A DNA stretch of 64,000 nt from Strongylocentrotus droebachiensis (GCA_035222895.1 JAVYIG010001603.1:1-64000), one strand, 5' to 3'; positions 1-12,900 are shown, counted from the first letter of the stretch. Made by a program: numbers and translations. The notes: generated by a model not told the origin, from the letters alone.

Positions 1-240
1 ACCCCCGGCACCTCCTCTCTCTCTCTTCTCTCCTCTCTTCCATCCCTCGTTTCTTTTGTTTCCTTTTTCTCTTCCCCCTTCTCCTTTTCTTTCTTTTCAT
101 TCCTTTCCTTTCGTTCCTCTCCTTCCTCTTTTTCTCTATTCTCTTTCTTTCTTCTCTTCTCTTTCCTTTCTTTCCTTTCTTTTCCTTTCCTTTTTTTCTT
201 CTTTTCTTTCCATTTCCCTCTCTATGATTTCCCCCCTCTC
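1..240. repeat. Pyrimidine-rich low-complexity tract
   Basis: TTTCCTTTCTTTTC-type sequence without a stable unit. Open frames here encode only Phe/Ser/Leu-rich peptides and are not genes. The window begins inside it. Confidence 0.9.
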
Positions 241-654
241 ACCATTTTCTCATTTTTCCCGACAGCAGTGCAATTTTACCGACAATATCCTGACAGGTGG
301 GGGTGTCGCACCCACCCCTTTAGCGACGCCCCTGTATCCCACCACAAAGATAAAGATGCACTTTGTCTAAACAAATCCGGGAACTTTACTCAAAGGTTTC
401 TTGTTTTTAAATCTTTGATTTGGGGAAAACTTGAAAAATGGTGCATATTTGGAAACCCCCCCCCCCCCCCCTCTCAAAAAATGAAATGGAAGCTCTTATT
501 ACCAATCATGTGAAAGAATATGTTTTGACTAATACGTGATGATACAAATTTTGCCGGGAAACCGCCTTCTAATTGACATATTGTTCAAATATCATATCGA
601 TCTGGCCTGAATAGATATCGCGAATGCACTTCAACTTTGAACATCATGATGTTG

Positions 655-1093
655 CAGTGGCAGATCCAGGGGTGGGCCACCCCCCCCCCCCCCCCCCCCT
701 ATTGGCGGCGCAAAAAAATTGAGAAGGAAAAAGAGGAAGTAAAGAAGAAAGAAAAAAAAAGGGAGAAAGAGGACACTTTTTTTTTTTTGGTCCCGAAAAT
801 TTGAAAATCGCGCCGGCCGAAAAGTCGCTCAGTGGGGGGGGGGGGGTGGGGGGGGGGGGGGGGAGTGGGGGGGGGGGGGGGGTAGTGAGAGCACTTATTT
901 TTTTCTGATCGTCGAAAATTTAAGAATTTGCACCCCCCCCCCCCCCCCCCCCCCTTGAGCGCCAGGGGTGGTGGGGGGGGGGGCCAACCCCCCAAAAAGG
1001 TAAAAAATCACGTGTTTTTACATGATTTTTTTTCTCAAGGGGGGGGGGGGGGTGGGGCCGGGCCTCCCTGCCCCCCCCCTGGATCCGCCACTG
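655..1093. mobile_element. MITE with CAGTGGCRGATCCAGG termini, poly-G rich
   Basis: The ends are CAGTGGCAGATCCAGGGG and CCCTGGATCCGCCACTG, a 17-bp inverted repeat with one mismatch. The interior is mainly G and C homopolymer tracts and an AAAGAGGAAGT purine stretch. No clean target duplication is seen. The shape is that of a short non-autonomous hAT-type element. Confidence 0.7.
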
Positions 1094-1967
1094 ATGGTGA
1101 GAGGTGAAATGTAATTTGTGAGCATTTTCATTGTTATTATGCAAGTGTGAAAGAATTAACATTTTAAATCGGAACTCATTTTTATGCCACATGTTTGTCA
1201 AGTCCCATATACATCTTTCTGTGTACAGTGTTTGTTACTTTGCAATTAGACTCGGCCAAATTTCTCATCCGTTTAATGTAGGCTAGTTTAATGATTCCAG
1301 AACCTTGTAGTACACACCAATATCTTAATATATGCTACGTGATAATTTTGTTTGTCTCATGATTTTCCTGTCTCACGATTTTTCTTATAATAAAACCACA
1401 CCGTTTCTTTCACAATGTGATCGCATAACCAAAACACTATACTTTATCTTTAAGTTGCAAGATTGTACTTACAACCGGCAAATCTTTTCTTTTACCTTTA
1501 TGAAGATAAACATCTACATTATCGTTCTTTAAAGAAGAAATAAAGACAGAGAATTTTATGACTACGGGAGAACGAATCAGGAACGATGTCCCCAGATAAA
1601 AGACTAGGAAAATACAAGCCTTCGTTTTTAAACCAATGCTTCTTTTTTAAAGATAGTGATCTTTGGAGATCAATAAATGGGTTTTTGAATTTTCATTAAT
1701 ACCCTAACCTAAGAATGCCGTAGGTGCCTTTTGGGATATGCATATAACCCTTTGAATATTACCCCCCCCCCCCCCCTCTCTCAAAAAAATGAAATGGAAG
1801 CTCTTATTATCAATCATGTGAAAGAATATGTTTTGACTAATACGTGATGATAACAATTTTGCCGGAAACCGCCTTCTAATTGACATATTAATTTTTGTTC
1901 AAATATCATATCGATCTGGCCTGAATAGATATCGCGAATGCACTTCAACATGAACATCATGATGTTG

Positions 1968-2380
1968 CAGTGGCGGATCCAGGGGTGGGCCGAAACGGCC
2001 GCGGCCCCCCCCCCCCCCCCCCCCCCCCCACATTGGCGGCGCAAAAAAATTGAGAAGGAAAAAGAGGAAGTAAAGAAGAAAGAAAAAAAAAGGGAGAAAG
2101 AGGACACTTTTTTTTTGGGGGGGGGGGGGGGTCCGAAATTGAAAATCGCGCCGGCCGAAAAGTCGCTCAGTGGGGGGGGGGGGGGGGGGTGGGAGGGGGG
2201 GGGGGTGGGTAATGAGAGCACTTTTTTTTCTGATCGTCGAAAATTTAAGAATTTGCACCCCCCCCCCCCCCAAAAAGGGTAAAAATCACGTGTTTTTACA
2301 TGATTTTTTTTTCTCAAGGGGTGGGGGGGGGGGGTGGGGCCGGGCTCCCTGGGCCCCCCCCCCCCCTGGATCCGCCACTG
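1968..2380. mobile_element. Second copy of the CAGTGGCGGATCCAGG MITE
   Basis: Same structure as the element at 655-1093 and carried along by the tandem duplication, with a perfect CAGTGGCGGATCCAGGGG tip. The two copies differ mainly in homopolymer lengths. Confidence 0.72.
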
Positions 2381-2972
2381 ATGGTGAGAGGTGAAATGTA
2401 ATTTGTGAGCATTTTCATTGTTATTATGCAAGTGTGAAAGAATTAACATCAGAGAAAAAATGTTCCCTGAAAAGCGTTGCTCTTCAAATGCCTTCGTATG
2501 TAACAGCTTAAATCGAACTCATTTTTATGCCACATGTTTGTCAAGTCCCATATACATCTTTCTGTGTGCAGTGTTTTGTACTTTACCAATTAGACTCGGC
2601 CAAGACTCAGTTTAATTAGACTCAGTTTAATGTAGGCTAGTTTAATGATTCCAGAACCTTGTAGTACACACCAATATCTTAATATATGCTACGTGATAAT
2701 TTTGTTTGTCTCATGATTTTTCTGTCTCACGATTTTTCTTATAATAAAACCACACGTTTCTTTCACAATGTGATCGCATAACCAGACACTATACTTTATC
2801 TTTAAGTTGCAAGATGTACTTACAACCGGCAAATCTTTTATTTTACCTTAATGAAGATAAACATCTACATTTATCGTTCTTTAAAGAAGAAATAAAGACA
2901 GAGAATTTATGACTACGGGAGAACGAATCAGGAACGATGTCCCCAGATAAAAGACTGGGAAAATACAAGCTT

Positions 2973-3935
2973 TCTATCTTCCCCTCCCTCTCCCCTCTCT
3001 CTCCAACCTTCCTGTCTATATCTCTTTATTCACCTCCTTTCTGTCTCCTCTTCCTTCCTCTCTCTCTCGCCTCCATCTTTCTACCTCTGTCTCTCCACCT
3101 TCCCCCTCCTTTTTTTACCTCTCTCCACCTTCTATCTCTCCCCTCCATCCCCTCTCCACCTTCCTCTATCTCCATCTCTTTGTTCACCTTCCCCTTTTCC
3201 GTCTCCATTCCTCTCTCGCCTCCGTCTTTCTACCTCTGTCTCTCCACCTTCCCCCTCCTTTTTACCTCTCTCCACCTTCTATCTTCCCTCTCTCCACTTC
3301 CTGTCTATATCTCTGTGTTCACCTATTTTCTGTCTCCCTCTCCCTTCCTCTCTCGCTCCATCTTTCTACCTCTCTCTCCACCTTCCATCATCCCCTCTTT
3401 TTCTCGATCCCCCTTTTCTTTCTACCTCAATCCACCTTCTATCTTTCCGTCTTTCTACCTCTGTCTCCCCTCCCTCCCCTCTCTCTCCACCTTCCTGTCT
3501 ATATCTCTTTGTTCACCTATTTTCTGTCTCCCTCTCCCTTCCTCTCTCTCTCGCCTCCATCTTTCTACCTGTCTCTCTACTTTTCCCCTTCCATTATCCC
3601 CATCTTTTTCTCCCCTTTCTTTCTACCTCTCTTCACCTTCCTCTGTCTCCATCTTTGTTCACCTTCCCCTTTTCCGTCTCCATTCCTCTCTCGCCTCCGT
3701 CTTTCTACCTCTGTCTCTCCACCTTCCCCCTCCTTTTTTACCTCTCTCCACCTTCTATCTCTCCCCTCCATCCACCTTCCTCTATCTCAATCTCTTTGTT
3801 CACCTTCCCCTTTTTCTCTTGCCTCCATCGTATTACCTCTCTTTCCCTCCACCTTCCAACATCCCCTCCTTTTCTCCCTCTTTTTTTCTACCTCTCTCCA
3901 CCTTCCAGTCTTTATCTCTTTGTTCACCTTCCTCT
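2973..3935. repeat. Long CT-rich minisatellite-like tract
   Basis: Irregular repeats of CTCTCTCCACCTTC, TTTCTACCTCTGTCTC and CTTTGTTCACCTTCCC. The 340-codon plus-strand frame across it is an effect of the composition: the other frames are open too and the peptide is Ser/Pro/Leu/Phe only. Confidence 0.9.
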
Positions 3936-4159
3936 CACTATGAACATGACAGACAATGAAAGCGGACAAAATATACAGTTCCTCAGGTAGACAAAGGGAC
4001 ATCCTTTCACTGCTATTATGTAAAAATGTGTAGAACAGGTGTCACATGCATATTCACCTGTTCTACACATTTTACATAATAGCAGTGAAGGGATGTTCCC
4101 TTGTCTACCTGAGGAACTGTATATTTTGTCCGCTTTCATCGTCTGTCATATTCATAGTG
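3936..4159. repeat. Near-perfect hairpin element, ~105-bp arms
   Basis: Arms 3936-4041 and 4055-4159 are inverted copies with only a few differences around a 13-bp loop. Tips are CACTATGAA/TTCATAGTG. The element sits inside pyrimidine tracts and would fold into one long stem; it is a foldback MITE or a recent inverted duplication. Confidence 0.88.
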
Positions 4160-4262
4160 TCTCTCTCTCTCTCTTCCTTCCCCTCCCTTTGTCTCTTCTC
4201 TCTCACCATCTGTCTCTTCATTCTTCCCTATCCCATCTCTCTCTCTCTCTCTCTCTCTCCCA
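4160..4262. repeat. (CT)n-rich tract
   Basis: TCTCTCTC runs broken by TTCCTTCCCC; continues the pyrimidine tract interrupted by the hairpin element. Confidence 0.85.
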
Positions 4263-4560
4263 CTCTCTCCAAAATTGAACATGATAAATACCAAGAACAC
4301 AAGGACTCAAGGAGCTTCATCACCTGTTGTGTACTGCATTTAATGCATGGAAATTATTGAAAAATATACAAAATTCATCAAGCAACAATCTTTCCAATGT
4401 ATTTCACATACACATAATAATCTCATTAAACATTAGTCTAGCTGTCTACAATACCCAAAGAATCTTCTTGCCGACACTAAATACAACAAACATATACTTG
4501 AATTCTTCACATAACATGCGTACAGAGGACTCTACGGGAGAAGACATGCAGGTCAAGCTA

Positions 4561-4932
4561 TTAAAGGGATTTGGTAACTTTGTCTCAGATTCCGAAACAA
4601 AATCCTGGATTTAGCTCATTCTGCAATGATAATTATAAACCTTTAGGTCAGTCAGGAACCCCATGACTTTTACAAGCCGATCGCCTGTCTGATTATCAAG
4701 ATATTTATGATTGGAATTACAAATTTTGAAAACCGTTTGCTAAACGGTTTTCATAACACTACAGTCTATTGGGGAAAACGAGTATGGTAAAACCGATCAC
4801 TCAAAGATTTTTACTTTTTTTGAGGCATTTCTTGATCATTTTGAAGCGCAATTTTTTTAGGGCTTCAATATTACACCGATAACACGTAGGGCCGTGCATC
4901 TCAGATTTAACATTGTTAAACGATCCCTTTAA
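4561..4932. mobile_element. MITE with TTAA ends (family A, copy 1)
   Basis: Bounded by TTAAAGGGAT and ATCCCTTTAA, that is a TTAA target plus AGGGAT inverted tip. The interior includes AACAAAATCCTGGATTTAGC and AAGCCGATCGCCTGTCTGAT. Two diverged copies lie in USP5 intron 6 in the same orientation. TTAA targets are typical of piggyBac- and Kolobok-type elements; no transposase is present. Confidence 0.75.
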
Positions 4933-6075
4933 GAATAATAACAAATAAACTTCTTTGCAACTTGGCTTGTGGAAGTATTGACAGTTCAAATGAAATCAAA
5001 AGGGACATCACTTGTAACAATCATATTCTGGTTATGCTAACATACGTTTTGTAATTTTCACTGAAATGCATGTTTAAATGGCACATAATATCTTAAATTC
5101 TCTTTGCCTTTTGATTTCAAGTAAAGCAAATTTAAACTAAAAAAGAAAATTGATCCCTAATCAATCAATCAATCAATTTCAACTGTCTTAGGCATAACAG
5201 ACTCTAATTTAATTTCTTTTGTCATGTTTCACTAATCGTGGAAGTGCCCAGATAAATTTTTCCTGCCACAGGATGTTAAATAGTGCAGTGGCAGTGATTT
5301 GAACCTTGCACCTTGTGAGGCACACTGCAGCTCCTTATCCAACAGACTACAATAACTCTAATAGACCATTGATATAGGTCACGATCATTGCAATATTCAT
5401 GAGTAATATTCAATCTTGGTTATCAACTGATTTCCATCTAAACCCAAAATACTTTACTATTGGGAAATGAAAATAAAACAGGTACCGGTATATATATGAA
5501 ATGGCAGAATGGGGTAAGGAGCCTGGAAGGCATTTTGTCAGAAATTTGAGAAATTGTTACTTTTAGTTGTCTTCAATGAACTAACATTACCTTCCTTCCC
5601 CAACCCCTAACTTGAAGGCATACTTGTCAGTATATAACAACTCATCCAAGTACTGGGGACTTCAGACAACATGCAGAAAGCAAATTTTCCATGACATGGG
5701 TATCATCCAAGGTAAATTTCAACCTGTAAAATTGCATTGGTCCTCCCTAACCATAATTGGAGAGGCATCAAACAAATCCATCCTCTGTCAGATTTATTTG
5801 TAAAAGTAAGAAGAATTTAGCAGGATGTTTTTTTTTTCCCTTGATGGTATTTCAGGACTTTCATGCTGCCCTTTTTGTTTCTTTCTTTATTTATTTGCTA
5901 GTTTCAAGGATGATCTGGAATTTGACTATTCACTTTAACATGTTGTTTATTCTTTTGTAATACTAGTAAGTACTAGACATTACAATCTAAAACTGTATTT
6001 GATTGTCCTTTTGTAATTATATATTGATTATTGGTATATTTGAGGAATTTTCAATAATTCATATGTATTTCCTTT
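4933..6075. other. Unassigned AT-rich DNA downstream of USP5
   Basis: I see no gene, RNA or terminal repeat here beyond a short (AATC)n at about 5158-5176. Short open frames show no domain. Confidence 0.6.
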
Positions 6076-6813
6076 TTATTTAGAAATGGTATATTGACTA
6101 CCTGGTATGTGTAATTGATGCATTTTCAGTGAATACTTTGTAAACTATTTTGATATGTATATATTCATTTTTTAATGTACTTGGGAATTGAAATTATCCA
6201 AAATTGTGGATTCCATTTCAATAAACAATTTCAATTTGAATTTGTCAGATGACGCTCTTGTGTGGCTCTTCAACCTTGATTGGTCAGTTTCCTTCGAAAG
6301 AAGACTCAATTGGAACCATAGACAAAAGTTGCAAAGAAGCCTGCAACTATGACTAATGATCTGCAAGTCTTGTTCCAAAGTGATGCAGTAAACCACAAGC
6401 GCTACATAATCCTCTCCCACGTGCCATTCATTTCCACGTAAAATAATTTTTCTTTTGCTTCCGCTGTTTTTTAGGCACATAAGACTGCATCACGACTACT
6501 GTAAAAGTAGAAATATTGGCGGTACATTACTGTTCACTAATTTTGCGCGAATTTTAGAACTCGCGAAAATAGAAGCATAACTTCTTATGCGTGTTTTGAA
6601 TGGGCTAAATTGCTTGCAACGCGAATTTAAGAACCAGCGAACATGTTTTGGGGTCGCTCAAGGCGAAAAATTAATCACGCGAAAATAACAGCGTTTGCAG
6701 TTAGTGATTCACTACGTCAAATAAAAGTGTGTTTTCTGTTTGTCTGTCCGTTAATGGCGCTGATGCTACCCTGAGGCTTCTTTGTTGATCATTATCTCAC
6801 AGCTGTGGAAGAA
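6076..6813 (-). other. Probable USP5 3' UTR with a candidate AATAAA
   Basis: The region directly after the USP5 stop has no coding sign. The first AATAAA on the minus strand lies at 6081-6076, which would give a 3' UTR of about 740 nt. There is no transcript evidence in the sequence itself, so the end is a guess. Confidence 0.35.
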
Positions 6814-6904
6814 TTAGTTCAACCTCTTGTAGAAGTAGATGTAACCTAGGTCCTTGGGAGGTTTCTCTGATTGCGCAACCTTGTCATCATTGAAGATCAC
6901 CCAT
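6814..6904 (-). CDS. USP5: USP5 exon 21, residues 772-801 and stop
   Basis: Encodes [20 protein letters not shown], then YIYFYKRLN and TAA at 6816-6814, the exact C-terminal pattern of the family (WVIYNDQKV...GYIYFYQR). The Asn/Asp pair after WVIF completes the catalytic site. The acceptor is TTTTCAG. Confidence 0.95.
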
Positions 6905-9900
6905 CTGAAAATAAAATTTGAATACATCATTTAAAAAAATAATTACAGAAACGTCTGAAGGCTTGATCATTTCAACGGAATAAAAACATAACAATTGCAT
7001 CTTGCATCTTGACATGCCAAATACTACATGTTTCTAGGTGTTGTGGTACTGTTGTCCTTGCAGCTGTTAGACAACGCAAGAGTTGTTGTAGCCACAATAG
7101 AGAAATAGGACAAGGGTATTGTCGTTCCTTCAAAATATCATGACGGATGATTAACGACTGAAAACAACAAGCTACAAACAACAAAAAGTTTTAAAAAAGA
7201 AGGGAATTTTAACTTTATGTAAGAAGCAAAGAAATGTGTGTAACAGAACATCTTCTCTCTGGGGTAGTTTTATTAGAATTGAAAAAAATATTTTACATGA
7301 TATAATATAGTGGCAGTAAATCAGTTCTGCTAGCTATTACTCTTATATAATGTTTAGTGCCTTAAACATTATAAGTATTTTGTGTAGAAATATTTTTAAT
7401 TTTCAAATTGACATGAAAGAGATGGAAGCGCCTAAATCAGAAAAGCAAGTACTCTTTTATCATAAATTTTAAGATCATATTTAATAGTGTTTTTTTCTCT
7501 TTGTGCCTGCCAAATTGATATGTCAAACAGATGATACAACAAGAAGTAACAGGTACAGTGTACTGAAAATATAGCTTGTAACTATTATGTTATAGTAAGT
7601 TAGCTTGAAACTTATATGAATTGTAACAAGATTTTTAAACTCAAAGAAGCTGAATGTTATAAATTACCTTCCTTCTTTCTTGATATGGCATACATAGTGA
7701 CCACATGCTGTAGAGGTACCCATGTGACTCACAAATGCAAACAGTTGGTATTCTGTCGGGTTAACAAAGCACAGAAATGTATTCAAAATAAAATAAAAAC
7801 TCTTTTGCTAAACTGTAAGGAATGAGAATATGCAAATACGATAAATGATCTTGCCTCATGGTAAGTTAAAAAACATTTATCTATATAGATCAGGGACTTT
7901 AGGACTTTAGGACACTGTGGCCAACATATTTGATATTCAATTTATAGGTTTAAGCCTACAGTTATAATATCTCTGAAAAGGGACTTTCCAAATGTCTTTA
8001 TTGTTAATTATTAGTGGATACTCTTTTCGTTTCCTTCTCCTTCTGCTCTTGCTCCTCCTGCTCCTTCTTCCTGCTCCTTCTTCCTTCTCCTCTTACTCTT
8101 ACTCTTCCTCTTCACCTTCTTTTTCTTCTTCTTCGTTCTTCTTTTAGTAAAGTAATGTTCTTGCATACATGTATATGATCAATCGATCAAAACCATCTAT
8201 AATGTGTATTTGAGGAGCTTCTACAATGACCCCCTCTCCCCCTCCCACCCAACAAAGTCATAAAAGTCATCTATATTTCACATGTACAAAATGAACGTCA
8301 CCAAAATGGGACATCTGACTTTGTCCAGTGGTGGAAAAAACCATTAGTACAACTTCCAGTGAATTTTTCACAAACCGTAACCCACAAAAGTGATAATGAG
8401 AAAATGTATTTTTAAAAACTCCAGAAATAACACTTACTTCCATTACCATCCCGACACGTGGGTCCACTTGGCTGTTCTGTTTCCATTGGTGTGTCAAGCT
8501 CATCTGAATGGCTGAATATCCAGTCTGCTGCCCTCTCTAAGTTATTGTCCTACAGAGGTGGCAAAATGGTAGGCAACGTTCAGTGAAATGAAGACATATA
8601 TCAGTGATTGTAACCCACAGTATTTGTATCTCTACCCTACTCATTGTTACTCTAAGATCCTTGAAGGTTGGTCCCTAATGAAGCCCACGCTTATGATCAT
8701 CACGATCTCATCCTTTCATCAATCCATCCATCTATCCATCCTTCAATCATCTCACACCTCCATTCTTGTATTCCTTCTCTCTATCCTACTCACTGTTGTT
8801 CTAAGAGCCTTCACAGACTGGTCTCTTATGAAGCCCACACTTATCTTTTTATCCATCCATCCATCTATCCATTCATAATTTCTTTCATTATCTCATACTT
8901 CTATTCTTGTATTACTTCTCTTTATCTTACTCACTGTTGCTCTAAGAGCCTTCACAGACTGGTCTCTTATGAAGCCCACACTTATGATCATCATCATCCT
9001 TATCCTTTTATCAATCCATCCATCTATCCATCCTTCAATCATCTCACACCTCCATTCTTGTATTCCTTCTCTCTATCCTACTCACTGTTGTTCTAAGAGC
9101 CTTCACAGACTGGTCTCTTATGAAGCCCACACTTATCTTTTTATCCATCCATCCATCTATCCATTCATAATTTCTTTCATTATCTCATACTTCTATTCTT
9201 GTATTACTTCTCTTTATCTTACTCACTGTTGCTCTAAGAGCCTTCACAGACTGGTCTCTTATGAAGCCCACACTTATGATCATCATCATCCTTATCCTTT
9301 TATCAATCCATCCATCTATCCATCCTTCAATCATCTCACACCTCCATTCTTGTATTCCTTCTCTCTATCCTACTCACTGTTGTTCTAAGAGCCTTCACAG
9401 ACTGGTCTCTTATGAAGCCCACACTTATCTTTTTATCCATCCATCCATCTATCCATTCATAATTTCTTTCATTATCTCATACTTCTATTCTTGTATTACT
9501 TCTCTTTATCTTACTCACTGTTGCTCTAAGAGCCTTCACAGACTGGTCTCTTATGAAGCCCACACTTATGATCATCATCATCCTTATCCTTTTATCAATC
9601 CATCCATCTATCCATCCTTCAATCATCTCACACCTCCATTCTTGTATTCCTTCTCTCTATCCTACTCACTGTTGTTCTAAGAGCCTTCACAGACTGGTCT
9701 CTTATGAAGCCCACACTTATCTTTTTATCCATCCATCCATCTATCCATTCATAATTTCTTTCATTATCTCATACTTCTATTCTTGTATTACTTCTCTTTA
9801 TCTTACTCACTGTTGCTCTAAGAGCCTTCACAAACTGGTCTCTTATGAAGCACATACTTATCATCATCATGGTATCCATCCATTCTCATCATGGTATCCA

Positions 9901-12900
9901 TCCATTCATCCATTCTCATCATGGTATCCATCCATCCTCATCATGGTATCCATCCATTCTCATCATGGTATCCATCCACCCTCATCATGGTATCCATCCA
10001 TTCTCATCATGGTATCCATCCATTCTCATCATGGTATCCATCCATTCTCATCATGGTATCCATCCACTCTCATCATGGTATCCATCCACCCTCATCATGG
10101 TATCCATCCATTCTCATCATGGTATCCATCCATCCTCATCATGGTATCCATCCATTCTCATCATGGTATCCATCCATCCTCATCATGGTATCCATCCATC
10201 CTCATCATGGTATCCATCCATCCTCATCATGGTATCCATCCATCCTCATCATGGTATCCATCCATTCTCATCATGGTATCCATCCATTCATCCATTCTCA
10301 TCATGGTATCCATCCATCCTCATCATGGTATCCATCCATCCTCATCATGGTATCCATCCATTCTCATCATGGTATCCATCCATTCATCCATTCTCATCAT
10401 GGTATCCATCCATCCTCATCATGGTATCCATCCACTCATCCATTCTCATCATGGTATCCATCCATCCTCATCATGGTATCCATCCATCCTCATCATGGTA
10501 TCCATCCATCCTCATCATGGTATCCATCCATTCATCCATTCTCATCATGGTATCCATCCATCCTCATCATGGTATCCATCCATCCTCATCATGGTATCCA
10601 TCCATCCTCATCATGGTATCCATCCATTCATCCATTCTCATCATGGTATCCATCCATCCTCATCATGGTATCCATCCATCCTCATCATGGTATCCATCCA
10701 CTCTCATCATGGTATCCATCCATTCATCCATTCTCATCATGGTATCCATCCATCCTCATCATGGTATCCATCCATTCTCATCATGGTATCCATCCATTCA
10801 TCCATTCTCATCATGGTATCCATCCATCCTCATCATGGTATCCATCCATTCTCATCATGGTATCCATCCATTCATCCATTCTCATCATGGTATCCATCCA
10901 TTCTCATCATGGTATCCATCCATCCTCATCATGGTATCCATCCATTCTCATCATGGTATCCATCCATTCATCCATTCTCATCATGGTATCCATCCATTCT
11001 CATCATGGTATCCATCCATCCTCATCATGGTATCCATCCACCCTCATCATGGTATCCATCCACTCTCATCATGGTATCCATCCACTCTCATCATGGTATC
11101 CATCCATTCTCATCATGGTATCCATCCATCCTCATCATGGTATCCATCCATTCATCCATCCGTCCATCCATCCATCATCTCACACCACCAACCTCCAATT
11201 CCTTCTCTCTATCCTACTCACCGTTGCCCTAAGAGCCTTGATAGATTGCTCCCTTGTGAAGCCCATACTCATGATCCTCATGCTCCCTTGTGAAGCCCAT
11301 ACTCATGATCCTCATGCTCCCTTGTGAAGCCCATACTCATGATCCCTCCCTCCCTCCCTCCCTCCCTCCCTCCCTCCCTCCCTCCCTCCCTCCCTCCCTC
11401 CCTCCCTCCCTCCCTCCCTCCCTCCCTCCCTCCCTCCCTCCCTCCCTCCCTCCCTCCCTCCCTCCCTCCCTCCCTCCCTCCCTCCCTCCCTCCCTCCCTC
11501 CCTCCCTCCCTCCCTCCCTCCCTCCCTCCCTCCCTCCCTCCCTCCCTCCCTCCCTCCCTCCCTCCCTCCTCTCCATCCTACTCACCGTTGCTCTAAGAGC
11601 CTTGATAGATTGCTCCCTGGTGAACCCCATACTCATGATCATCATGATCCCATCCTCGCTCACTACGACCTCTGTCTTTTGCTTCTTCTTTGCTTGACCA
11701 AGCTGCAATGGCTCAGCAAAATCTGGTGGGAGAAAACATTCAAAGAACTTTAAATATACAAGAAGTGCATACAAAGCATCTGCAGGTGTTGTAATTATAC
11801 AAGTTACTTACATATATATATAAGGCTAAAATGAAGAAAAAAAAATGGGTGTAGAATAGCTGGCTTTGTGCATACTAACATAATAAGGGATGTTTTCAGG
11901 GACCCAGTCCATAGCAAGACTGTATTAGTCTAACCCAGGCCTTCTCAACTTGCGGCGCGCGCGCCACTCGTGGCGCTTGCGGTCAGTCAGAGTGGCGCGC
12001 GGCTGTTCCAAAAAAAAAAAAAAATACAAATACAAATCTTTAAAAAAAACTTAAGAAAGAAAACAATTAAAAATTATATTCTGAAATAAAAAAAGCAAAA
12101 TCAAAAAGTCGCAGTCGAAGTTGAGCCTAAAATGTAAGCAAGCCATTTTGTTTGTTTGATTTTCACTTAATTTTGACATTTTTCGTGTTTATTGCACCAA
12201 AATATCTACATATAAATAAACTTCCAGTGTAGATTTTAGCCAGGAATTGTACTAATTATTTCACATCAATATGAAATTATGATTGATGTTTTATGGAACA
12301 AAAAGGTGTTAAAAATGCCACATCTGAGCCTTAAAAAAGCCCTAAAATCCACTAGCTTCCGGGGGCTTCGCCCCCTGGACCCCACCCGGTATCGGCTCGG
12401 TCGCAACACAGTCACCAAACATACAGGTTGGCACTTCAACCTCAATAAATTTTTGTTTTGGCGCTTCTAATAAACTAGTTGAGAAGGCCTGGTCAAACCT
12501 CTTTCAAACATTTGTTCAAAGATCCATTTCATAACGAGACTATATCACATGTAGTGTAAGACCCAGTCCAAAGCAGGACAATATTAGTCTTACCTGGATC
12601 ACCAAAGTGTTCCAAGACCCAGCTCAAAGCAGGGCTACTATATTATTCTTATCTGACCTGGATCATACAGTGTTCCAAGACTCAGTCCACAGCAGGACTA
12701 TATTAGTCTTACCCAGATCAGATAGGTGTTCTAGGACCACCCAGTCCATAACAGGACTTGGTCCAAAGCGGGACTATATACGTTTTCCAAGACCTATTCC
12801 ATAACAGGACTATATTAGTCTTAACTGGATCACCCATGTGTACAACACCCAATTCATATCAGGACTATATTACATTTGTTCTAAGACAGAGTTCATAGCA

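Larger units (their letters stand above)
455..2972 (+). repeat. Tandem duplication of a 1.2 kb repeat (455-1622 and 1760-2972)
   Basis: Two head-to-tail copies share the order: poly-C, GAAATGGAAGCTCTTATTA, CGTGATGATA, a poly-G-rich MITE, GCAAGTGTGAAAGAATTAAC, CCCATATACATCTTTCTGTG, and GAACGATGTCCCCAGATAAA. Copy 2 has an extra TTCCCTGAAAAGCGTTGC segment. Partial relatives lie at 33480-33835 (minus orientation), 54500-54895 and 56100-56330. No coding capacity is visible. Confidence 0.85.

Noticed and set aside
2937-3959. 340-codon plus-strand frame
   Set aside because: Lies in a CT-rich low-complexity tract; overlapping frames are equally open and the peptide contains almost only Ser, Pro, Leu, Phe and Tyr.
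9553-11327. Three overlapping plus-strand frames of 480-560 codons rich in HHGIHP and WYPSI
   Set aside because: They come from a 22-bp minisatellite with no stop in any frame, inside a USP5 intron on the opposite strand. No start context, domain or splice structure.
11290-11774. SLPP-repeat protein (plus) and the GGRE-repeat minus-strand frame
   Set aside because: Product of the CCCT/GGGA run. The minus-strand frame contains the real USP5 exon 18, then reads through its splice donor into the repeat.
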